Source: Muribaculaceae bacterium (lineage in GTDB: Bacteria; Bacteroidota; Bacteroidia; Bacteroidales; Muribaculaceae). From it: DNA of 64,000 nucleotides. Positions within the stretch are counted from its first letter, which is position 1. The number at the start of each line of letters is the position of its first letter. Positions 54,085-61,568 of this stretch are shown piece by piece. The DNA is taken from the NCBI GenBank assembly GCA_017626045.1, contig JAGAJP010000002.1, positions 1 through 64,000 of the forward strand, written 5' to 3'. The notes below the pieces were generated by a model that was given only the letters and a program-made list of their open reading frames with translations, was not told the origin of the DNA and did no database searches. The translations under genes and the position numbers were made by a program.

Positions 54085-55260
54085 ATGAGAAAAACTCTAC
54101 TTAGCCTCGCAATTGCCGCGCTTGCATGCGGCAATGCGTATTCAATGTATCTCATCGGCGAGCCTGCCGGAGAATGGAAACCCTCAGTAGGCATCGAGAT
54201 GACTGAGACCGCCGAAGGATGGGAATGGACCGGAACCGTCGCACCCACCACTTATTTCGCGTTTGCCACACAGCTCGACCCCACCGACAACTGGGACAAC
54301 TTCAACGGCAACTACCGTCTGTCGCCGGCAACCGACGGCACCACAGCTGCCGAAGGCATCTATGACCTCCTCCTTGGAGGACAGGGCGCTGCGTTCAAGG
54401 GATGCGGCAGCGAATGCGTGTTCCTGATTACAAAAGATGGCGACAAATACTCGCTTAAGGTTACCCCGAAGGGAGATAGTCCGGTTGATCCGCCGGTGGA
54501 ACCGACAGTCAATATGTGGAGCGTGATCGGAGGCTTCAACAGCTGGGCAGGCGATGTGGACATGACGAAACTCAACAAAGACGTCTGGGCGGTTAGAATA
54601 CCGGAACTTTCCGGCGAGTTCAAGTTCCGTGCTGACCATAACTGGGACATAGATCTCGGAACCACCGACACCAATCCCGTCATTACTGAAGACGGAGTGT
54701 ATCCGGCAGTAAAACAAGGCAGGAACTTCAACATCGGAGGAAGCAACGACGTCACACTCTTCCTGCAGCCGGAGGCAGAGCTTGTCACCGTCAGGTTCAA
54801 CGTTGGCGAAGCCACTCCACTTGCACTTCGCGGCGGAATGAACGAATGGAACTGGACTCCGATGTATTGCCTGACCAAGACCAAGGACGAGGGAGTATAT
54901 ATGCTCACCATTCAGGATTATAAGGCTGGAACCGCCTTCAAGATTGCCGACTATGACTGGGGAAACCAGTATACAGCAGAAGACAAAGAGATGGTAGCGG
55001 GAGGTTTCTATCCCCTCATTGTCGACAACGGCTCATCAACAGATATGGCGTTTGCCGAGGATTACGCATCAATCACCATCTATCTTGACACCAAGGCACA
55101 GACAATGCAGGCAGTGAAGGGAGAAGACTCTGTCGGCAGCATCGAGGCAGCAGAGGGCGAAGTCGTTTACTACAACCTTCAGGGAGTAAGGGTTCAGAAT
55201 CCGGAACGCGGCATCTTCATCCGTGTCGCCAACGGCCGCACACAGAAAGTAGTGAAGTGA
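54085..55260 (+). CDS. Secreted SusE/F-like protein with T9SS-like tail
   Basis: A 391-residue protein with a signal peptide (about 1-20). Tandem beta-sandwich modules of the starch-binding SusE/SusF kind each have a Trp-rich face (MWSVIGGFNSWAGDVDM; LRGGMNEWNWTPM). A short C-terminal motif YYNLQGVRVQNPERGIFIRV, then KVVK, occurs on many Prevotella/Muribaculaceae secreted proteins and resembles a reduced T9SS signal. It probably binds glycan at the surface. No SusC or SusD is near. A very structured leader precedes it and a terminator follows it. Confidence 0.78.
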   Translation: MRKTLLSLAIAALACGNAYSMYLIGEPAGEWKPSVGIEMTETAEGWEWTGTVAPTTYFAFATQLDPTDNWDNFNGNYRLSPATDGTTAAEGIYDLLLGGQGAAFKGCGSECVFLITKDGDKYSLKVTPKGDSPVDPPVEPTVNMWSVIGGFNSWAGDVDMTKLNKDVWAVRIPELSGEFKFRADHNWDIDLGTTDTNPVITEDGVYPAVKQGRNFNIGGSNDVTLFLQPEAELVTVRFNVGEATPLALRGGMNEWNWTPMYCLTKTKDEGVYMLTIQDYKAGTAFKIADYDWGNQYTAEDKEMVAGGFYPLIVDNGSSTDMAFAEDYASITIYLDTKAQTMQAVKGEDSVGSIEAAEGEVVYYNLQGVRVQNPERGIFIRVANGRTQKVVK

Positions 55261-55290
55261 GAATCTGAATACCACACATACCTACAATTA

Positions 55291-55326
55291 AAGGACGCAC
55301 AGAGCACGTGCGTCCTTATTTTTTAG
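55291..55326 (+). terminator. Intrinsic terminator after the SusE-like gene
   Basis: A perfect 10-bp stem AAGGACGCAC/GTGCGTCCTT (55291-55300 and 55308-55317), 7-base loop, followed by ATTTTTTAG. Confidence 0.9.
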
Positions 55327-55378
55327 CGAGATGGGGGCTAATTCTCACTTTTCGATTCTCAAATTTCAATTTTTTTTG

Positions 55379-55386
55379 TAATTTTG
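55379..55386 (+). promoter_or_regulatory. -7 box TAATTTTG abutting the porin start
   Basis: A perfect TAnnTTTG box after an oligo-T run, 5 bases before the ATG at 55392, so the mRNA should be leaderless or nearly so. The -33 element is weak. Confidence 0.65.
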
Positions 55387-55391
55387 CAGAC

Positions 55392-57506
55392 ATGAATCTG
55401 AAAAGACACAAACAGCATAAGAAAACAGGGAGAACAACAGGCTTTTTGCTTCATGTCTTCGCTATTTTACTTCTTGGTGTGGCATCACTGCCGGCAGTTG
55501 CCCAGGGCGACCGCGACTGGAACCCGACGGCAATGCCGGGAGAAGTTGGAGAAAAACGCGAAATCATCAAGGAACCGAACGCCTGGACTCTCACATATCC
55601 CCTCGGGTTTCATATTCCGGCGGAAGTAGATACCGCACAATACAACTATCAGCGGCGCAACATCCCGGCGATGGCAAGTGACGCCTGGGCAACTACCGGC
55701 AACCTCGGAGGTCCCGGTATGAATCTGCTATGGTTCGAGCGTCCACAGAAAAGCGACTTCCTTTTCTACAACAGCCTCGAACACTGGCTACCGAGTTTTT
55801 CCAAGCAAAAATTCTACAACACATATATCCCCACCACAATCCTTCAATACAACTACACGGGTAATTCCGAAAACCATCAGGATCGTCTGCAAGGGGATTT
55901 CGCAGGGAACGTGAACAGGCGGATAGGAATCGGCGGCATCATAGACTACCTCCACTCGAAAGGATGCTACAACTATCAGGCGGCAAAGCAGTTCACATAC
56001 GGTCTCTCGGCATATTATCTCGGTGACCGCTACGAACTCCAGACGTTCTATCAGCAGTATTCACACCAGAACCTTGAAAACGGAGGCATCACCGACGACC
56101 GGTATATCACCGATCCGGCGGCTGTGCAGGGGGGTGTGACCTCGGTGCAGTATAAAAGTATCCCGACCAACCTCACATCGGCAAAAAGCCTTCTGAACGG
56201 CAGCGAGTTTTACATGAACCACGCCTATAAGATAGGCTATTGGGACGAAGAGCAGGTGAACGACACCCTGACGAGAGACATTTATGTGCCGGTAATGAAG
56301 TTACTTTACACTTTCGACTACAAGCACTACCGCCACACCTTCAGCGAAAAGAAACGCGAGACCGATTTCTGGCAAAACACATATTTCGACAACAACGGCA
56401 CCTACGACAACAGCACTCTCAACTCATTCAGCAACACGGTGGGTGTCTATCTGATAGAGGGATTCCGCAAATGGATGAAGTTCGGTCTTTCCGCATACGC
56501 CACATGGCAAATCAATAAGTATACCCTACCCCACGCCGACCGCTACGGAGACGGGGGCAACGAGCGTAATCCGGAGGACGGAACGGGAGACAGCGGAGAC
56601 TCCGGAGAAACTCCCGGAAACACGCTGACGCCTCTTCCGGCGACACTTCCTGACTCAAAGAAGAATCAGAACTTCTTCTTTATCGGAGGCCGCATCGAGA
56701 AGTCTAAAGGAAGCATCCTTCGCTATAACGCCGATGTACGGTTCGGGCTTAGCGGCGATGCCGCCGGCGACCTTGACCTGCGCGGCGAGATCCAGACCAA
56801 CATTCCGCTATTCGGCGACACCGTAGCCATCTCGGCACGTGGCGCCTTCCACAACAATACTCCCGACTGGCTCACGAAGCATTACGTGTCGAATCACTTT
56901 ATATGGAGCAATGATTTCGGCAAACAGAGGTCGGTATCGTTCGGAGGCACCCTCACTATTCCATGGACCCGCACTTGTGCCACTGTGGATGTGGAGAATC
57001 TACAGAACCACATTTATTTCGGGCCGGACTATCTGCCACGGCAGCACGGGGGCAACGTGCAGATCATCAGTGTCGGACTGAATCAGGACTTCAAGGTTGG
57101 CATACTGAACTGGAACAACCGCGTAGCATGGCAGATCAGTTCCGACGCCTCTGTGGTGCCGCTACCGCAACTCAGTGTCTACAGCAACCTTTTCCTCAAG
57201 TTCACCGCTTTCAAGATACTTCATCTCCAGATAGGCGTGGACTGCGATTTCTATACCAAATATAAGGGCTACGACTACCAGCCCGCCACCATGACCTTCA
57301 ACACACAGGACACTACCGACCTGGGTGGCTATCCGTTTTGCAACGCCTACATCAACCTGCGGTTATATCGCTGCCGCTTCTACTTGATGATGAGCCATGT
57401 CAACCAGGGGCTGTTCGGTAGCCGCTACAACGACTTCTCGCTACCCCACTACCCCCTCAATCCGCGCCGCTTCCAGCTCGGCATCGCCGTGGACTTCGCC
57501 AACTAA
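55392..57506 (+). CDS. Putative outer-membrane porin (Porin_10 type)
   Basis: 704 residues. A signal peptide with a basic start (about 1-38, ending AVAQ) is followed by a large beta-barrel with alternating Tyr/Phe/Trp and a run of barrel strands (GIGGIIDYLHS, TFDYKHYRHTF, VGVYLIEGF). It ends in LGIAVDFAN. A Gly/Glu/Asp-rich loop near 375-410 is unusual. It matches the conserved putative porin family of Bacteroidota; no experimental role is assigned. The frame is open 28 codons upstream, but that covers the promoter. The zeta-like kinase gene starts 4 bases after its stop. Confidence 0.85.
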   Translation: MNLKRHKQHKKTGRTTGFLLHVFAILLLGVASLPAVAQGDRDWNPTAMPGEVGEKREIIKEPNAWTLTYPLGFHIPAEVDTAQYNYQRRNIPAMASDAWATTGNLGGPGMNLLWFERPQKSDFLFYNSLEHWLPSFSKQKFYNTYIPTTILQYNYTGNSENHQDRLQGDFAGNVNRRIGIGGIIDYLHSKGCYNYQAAKQFTYGLSAYYLGDRYELQTFYQQYSHQNLENGGITDDRYITDPAAVQGGVTSVQYKSIPTNLTSAKSLLNGSEFYMNHAYKIGYWDEEQVNDTLTRDIYVPVMKLLYTFDYKHYRHTFSEKKRETDFWQNTYFDNNGTYDNSTLNSFSNTVGVYLIEGFRKWMKFGLSAYATWQINKYTLPHADRYGDGGNERNPEDGTGDSGDSGETPGNTLTPLPATLPDSKKNQNFFFIGGRIEKSKGSILRYNADVRFGLSGDAAGDLDLRGEIQTNIPLFGDTVAISARGAFHNNTPDWLTKHYVSNHFIWSNDFGKQRSVSFGGTLTIPWTRTCATVDVENLQNHIYFGPDYLPRQHGGNVQIISVGLNQDFKVGILNWNNRVAWQISSDASVVPLPQLSVYSNLFLKFTAFKILHLQIGVDCDFYTKYKGYDYQPATMTFNTQDTTDLGGYPFCNAYINLRLYRCRFYLMMSHVNQGLFGSRYNDFSLPHYPLNPRRFQLGIAVDFAN

Positions 57507-57510
57507 AAGT

Positions 57511-58083
57511 ATGACAGCGCCAACTTTATATATTATCGCAGGATGCAATGGAGCCGGGAAAACCACGGCATCAATGACTGTGCTCCCGGAAGTTCTTGAC
57601 TGCCGAGAATTCGTAAATGCCGATGAAATCGCAAAAGGGCTATCTCCTTTCAACCCGGAGGAAGTGGCAATAGAAGCAGGAAGACTGATGCTAAAGCGGA
57701 TCGATTACCTGATTGAAAAGAAATCGACATTCGCGATCGAGACAACACTTGCCACGAAATCATATCGCAATTTGGTGAAAAGGGCAAAACAATCAGGGTA
57801 CAAGGTTATTCTCTTATTCTTTTGGCTGCCATCTCCGGAAATGGCTGAGTTGCGCGTAGCGCAAAGAGTAGCATCCGGCGGACATAACATTCCGGTCGAT
57901 GTCATCAATCGTCGTTATTGGGCCGGATTGCAAAATCTGTTTGAAATATTTGTGCCGATAGTAGACTTATGGTCACTTTACGACAACACTAAGGAACTTA
58001 AACCTGTTGTTGAGCGTAATTCTATAAAAGATTGTATTCTTTTCACAAAAATTAAAGAGACATGTCAGAACAAGAAGAAATAA
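57511..58083 (+). CDS. Zeta-toxin-like P-loop kinase
   Basis: 190 residues. Walker A GCNGAGKTT is at 9-17, followed by the zeta-family pattern VNADEIAKGLSPFNPE and ETTLATKSY (substrate-binding part), a lid segment RVASGGHNIPVDVINRRYW, and a C-terminal tail. The group (COG4185-like) is related to zeta toxins that phosphorylate UDP-N-acetylglucosamine and block wall synthesis; activity here is not proven. The frame is open 38 codons into the porin gene, but ATG 57511 is the domain start. It is followed by an overlapping 58-residue gene, a possible antitoxin. Confidence 0.85.
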   Translation: MTAPTLYIIAGCNGAGKTTASMTVLPEVLDCREFVNADEIAKGLSPFNPEEVAIEAGRLMLKRIDYLIEKKSTFAIETTLATKSYRNLVKRAKQSGYKVILLFFWLPSPEMAELRVAQRVASGGHNIPVDVINRRYWAGLQNLFEIFVPIVDLWSLYDNTKELKPVVERNSIKDCILFTKIKETCQNKKK

Positions 58084-58238
58084 AATTATTTGAACGCATT
58101 CGCGAAAATATTCAACAAGCCCAGAGAAAACTTTACGAACGCAAAGCTAAACTTGGCGAGAGTATAGTCATTGCCGATGAAAACGGACAGCCCATAACAG
58201 TCAAGGCAGAGAATTATTTAAAGCGCAACACCCAATAG
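58062..58238 (+). CDS. 58-residue partner of the zeta-like kinase
   Basis: A short charged protein (MSEQEEIKLFERIRENI at its start) predicted to form a helix of about 30 residues, then a small IVIADENGQPITVKAE hairpin-like end. It overlaps the kinase gene by 22 bases in another frame, so the two are coupled. Size and position fit an antitoxin. No epsilon-family match can be claimed from sequence. Confidence 0.65.
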   Translation: MSEQEEIKLFERIRENIQQAQRKLYERKAKLGESIVIADENGQPITVKAENYLKRNTQ

Positions 58239-58329
58239 CAATTGCGCCGCGTTCTCAACTCAATGCTTTTCCATGCTGTTTTAAAATCCATGACTTTTAT
58301 GATTCCGATATTGACCAAATTATCGCAAT

Positions 58330-59338
58330 TTACTTATCCAGCATACCTCTGATTTCTTTATCGAAATCGGAGTCGATTTGCTGGGTTGGGTTGAAAAGGT
58401 CGTATTCAGCTTCCGCCTTTGCTTTGGCTTCGGCAGCAGAAATTTTGCCTCTATTGGGAAGAATCTTATAGTCGTTGAAGGTTAGGAATTTGTTGACGCT
58501 GGCGGCGAACTGCTCCATATTGAACACGTTTCCGCGCTCAATCTGTCCTTCTATATAATCGAAATAGGAAGTGACGGTGCGCTCGAGAAAACGGATTTCT
58601 TTCTCTGTCAGATAGTTTTTGGCTATGCTGACATCTGATTTCAGTATTCGTCCATCGGGCGCATACTTCCATGTAGCCAGTCACATGTTTGGCTTGGTAT
58701 GGTCTGCACCGGCATGGATGATTTCAGCGGCAGTGTGTCCGGTGATAGCATAGTGGAAGCGGTTCTGAACCATTGCGTAGAAATCTTTGGTAGTGGGTGC
58801 CAAGCGGTCATAGTCGATGCTGCATTCGGCATAGATGTCGGTTATCTGCTGCCAGATGCGACGCTCGCTGGCTCGGATAGAGCGAACTCGTTCCAAGAGT
58901 TCGCGGAAATAATCGCGTCCGAACACTGCATTGCCTTGTTTCAGGCGGTCATCATCAAGCACGAAACCTTTGCGTATAAACTCATTGAGAACCCGTGTAG
59001 CCCAAATTCTAAAGGAAGTGGCCCGCCGGCTATTGACTCGATATCCTACACTGATAATGGCATCAAGGTTGTAAAAATTCACACTTCTCGTTTGAGTTTT
59101 ACCCTCAATTGCCCCATGTTCGGTGGTTATTTCCATTTTGGAAATAACCACATTTTCCTGAAGTTCACCTACCCTCAAAAATATTTTTCAGGTGTTTGTT
59201 TATAGCAGGCACTCCAACATCAAACAACTGCGCCATAGCCTTTTGCGTGAGCCATAACGTCTCATCCTCCATATAAGCCTGCACTGTTCCCGAATTGTCG
59301 GGCATATTATAGAGCAAAAACTGAATTTCCTTTGCCAT
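58330..59338 (-). pseudogene. rhuM family gene broken by two mutations
   Basis: The 1009-base region reads as a full RhuM protein (COG3943, about 335 residues) once two lesions are repaired. The start MAKEIQFLLYNMPDNSG is at 59338. An extra base in the GGG run near 59189 shifts the frame between KHLKNIFEG and GELQENVV. A TGA at 58681-58683 replaces an expected Gly codon between HTKPNM and LATWKYAPDG. Beyond it the frame is open to the natural end. RhuM proteins are found in accessory islands and were named as virulence proteins; their function is unclear. The length modulo 3 agrees with one inserted base. Confidence 0.85.
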
Positions 59339-59511
59339 AGAGTCTGATTTTATAAACTGACAGCCACTACTTTAGACTGCTTCGTATTATGCAAATTTAA
59401 TAAAAAATTACGACATGACAAAGAGATATGCTAAAGAACATAAAATAGCTATGGTTAGACACTTTCCATGAGAATTTAAGGTGTTTTCTTGCTGTTGTCG
59501 GCAAGAAATAG

Positions 59512-59519
59512 TAATTTTG
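59512..59519 (+). promoter_or_regulatory. -7 box TAATTTTG
   Basis: A TAnnTTTG match about 41 bases upstream of the start at 59553. The -33 region has TTGC-like bases only. Confidence 0.55.
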
Positions 59520-59552
59520 CGATAGATATTCTCTCTTTTTTAAGCGATAAAG

Positions 59553-60383
59553 ATGACACCTCATAATAAGAAAATGAACAGAGATAAATCGCCTTTTCCT
59601 ATGCATGGAAAAGGACGTATGGCGGTATATGTGTTATTGCTGCTGCTCGTAGTTGCGGCTATGATCGCCATTAGGGTCAGCGGCAACGGCAAGAGTGACA
59701 GGAGTGTTTCGGAAGAAGCTGACACCATTCATGCCGCCATTGTGTATGGTCCCACAAGTTTCAGGGTGCTTGAATCAGCCGACGGCAAAGACTCAATCGC
59801 CGGCATCAACTATCATCTGCTGACACAGCTTCAGGACAGCCTCGGCATTCCGGTGGTGAAGCATCCGGTGATAGACCGCGACGATGCTCTCGCGAGACTC
59901 GCAAAAGGGGAATATGACATACTCGCGTCGCTTCCGGCAGACAATCACCTGAAGAAGAAATTCCTGACCACGGAAGAGGTTTATCTCGACCGCTTGGTAC
60001 TGATTCAGAAGAAAGGGAGAGACGGACGGCTCAAAGCGAAAAGCGCCCTTGACCTCGAGGGCGACACTGTGCACGTGGAGCGAGGAAGCGCCGCCACGCG
60101 CCGCCTTGAAAACCTGCAGAGGGAAATAGGGGGGGAAATCCACGTCAAAGAGGAGTCCGGCCTCAGCGAGGAATACCTTGCGATGAAAGTAGGGACCGGA
60201 GAATGGGACTTCGCGGTTGTCAACGAACGCACAGCCGGCGACATGCAGACGCTTTATCCGGACCTCGATTTCTCCACACCCGTCAGCTTCACACAGTTTC
60301 AGGTATGGGTGCTCCCCGCAGGCAATGACTCGCTGCTCGTCAAAGTCAACCGCTTCCTTGACAAAATGAAATCAGGGGTCTGA
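59553..60383 (+). CDS. Membrane-anchored solute-binding protein, family 3
   Basis: 276 residues. An N-terminal helix (about 23-43) anchors a periplasmic solute-binding fold of the amino-acid/MltF type: GINYHLLTQLQDSLGIPV, DILASLPADN, a typical DLEGDTVHVERGSA hinge strand, and FAVVNERTAGDM. No transglycosylase domain or permease gene is present, so it may be a signalling or accessory binding protein. It is followed 33 bases later by the hydrolase. Met8 (MNRDKSP) is an alternative start. Confidence 0.82.
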   Translation: MTPHNKKMNRDKSPFPMHGKGRMAVYVLLLLLVVAAMIAIRVSGNGKSDRSVSEEADTIHAAIVYGPTSFRVLESADGKDSIAGINYHLLTQLQDSLGIPVVKHPVIDRDDALARLAKGEYDILASLPADNHLKKKFLTTEEVYLDRLVLIQKKGRDGRLKAKSALDLEGDTVHVERGSAATRRLENLQREIGGEIHVKEESGLSEEYLAMKVGTGEWDFAVVNERTAGDMQTLYPDLDFSTPVSFTQFQVWVLPAGNDSLLVKVNRFLDKMKSGV

Positions 60384-60416
60384 AAACAGAGAGGCGGCAT
60401 TCGGTGTTATAGCGAT

Positions 60417-61493
60417 ATGAACAGACTTCTGACTATCGCTGTGCCGATACTGTTGGCACTCGCATTCACCCGCCCTGTGGCGAAAGCTTGGGATATAGAC
60501 AATATCAGCAAGCCACCGAGTCGTGCCCATATAGACACCGCATGGCACGACGACATACTGCCGGGCTATGAAGCCCGCCATGTGGACCAGGGCATTCAGT
60601 TCGACGGTCCGTGCCAGAGCACCATCATCCGGAAGAAACAGCAGCCAAACTCCAGACGCGGAGTTCTGTATATCCATGGATTCAACGACTACTTCTTTCA
60701 GTCGGAAATGGGTGAGCGAATAGCAGACTCCGGCTACCGCTTCTATGCCGTAGACCTCCGCAGATACGGCAGGAGCAAGATGCCGTGGCAATATCCCTTC
60801 AATATACGCGACCTCCGCAAGTATTATGCCGACATTGACTCCGGGCTTGCACAGATGAGGCGCGACGGCATCGAAGACATCACGCTTTTCGGCCACTCCA
60901 CAGGAGGGCTGACAGTGATAAGCTACGGCATAGACAGGGGGGCTGAACCGGGTGTTGACCGTATCGCCGCCGACTCTCCGTTTCTTGCATGGAACTTCAA
61001 CAGTTTCTACCGACATATACTGATACCGAGTGTGCGTAACCTTTCCGTAATCTTCAAAAACGCCAAGATAAAACAGTCACACTGCGACGGCTACGCCTAC
61101 TCCCTGCTCAAGAGCCATTATGGCGAATGGACTTACGACACTGATTGGAAAATGATATACTCGCCGCCTGTCACCTTCTCATGGGCAGGAGCGATACAAT
61201 CGTCGCAAAACAGAGTAAAGAAGCACGGCGACAGACTCGGAGTGCCACTACTGGTGATGCACAGCAGCCGGAAAGTGGAGGGATGCGGATATACCGAAGA
61301 ATTCCGCTATGGCGACGCGGTGCTTGACCCGCATATGATAGAGGATGTGGCAAGGCGCATACAGAAAAAAAGCCATAATCCGGTGTGGGTATGCACCATC
61401 GACTCCGGAATCCACAATCTTATCCTGAGTCTACGACCACATCGCGAAGCCGCGTACGACACACTCTTCCGCTTCATGAGGACTATGAGATAA
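60417..61493 (+). CDS. Secreted alpha/beta hydrolase
   Basis: A 358-residue protein with a signal peptide (about 1-24, ending AKA). An alpha/beta-hydrolase fold of the S33/monoacylglycerol-lipase type: the oxyanion segment YIHGFNDYFF, nucleophile elbow FGHSTGG, an acid in the later part, and a His in DSGIHNLILS. It is probably an esterase or lipase exported to the periplasm; the substrate is unknown. It is likely cotranscribed with the solute-binding gene. Confidence 0.86.
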   Translation: MNRLLTIAVPILLALAFTRPVAKAWDIDNISKPPSRAHIDTAWHDDILPGYEARHVDQGIQFDGPCQSTIIRKKQQPNSRRGVLYIHGFNDYFFQSEMGERIADSGYRFYAVDLRRYGRSKMPWQYPFNIRDLRKYYADIDSGLAQMRRDGIEDITLFGHSTGGLTVISYGIDRGAEPGVDRIAADSPFLAWNFNSFYRHILIPSVRNLSVIFKNAKIKQSHCDGYAYSLLKSHYGEWTYDTDWKMIYSPPVTFSWAGAIQSSQNRVKKHGDRLGVPLLVMHSSRKVEGCGYTEEFRYGDAVLDPHMIEDVARRIQKKSHNPVWVCTIDSGIHNLILSLRPHREAAYDTLFRFMRTMR

Positions 61494-61520
61494 AACACGA
61501 GATAAAAAAACACATCTTTA

Positions 61521-61552
61521 TTTGCTCCATAACGATAAAATCATTAATTTTG
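61521..61552 (+). promoter_or_regulatory. Consensus promoter of relA
   Basis: TTTG (61521-61524), 20 bases, TAATTTTG (61545-61552); the start codon follows 16 bases after the box. Confidence 0.8.
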
Positions 61553-61568
61553 TAACAAAACCGACAGT

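Noticed and set aside
58699..59205. A 168-codon plus-strand open frame over the rhuM region
   Set aside because: It is antisense to the clearly recognisable RhuM reading frame and has no family features.
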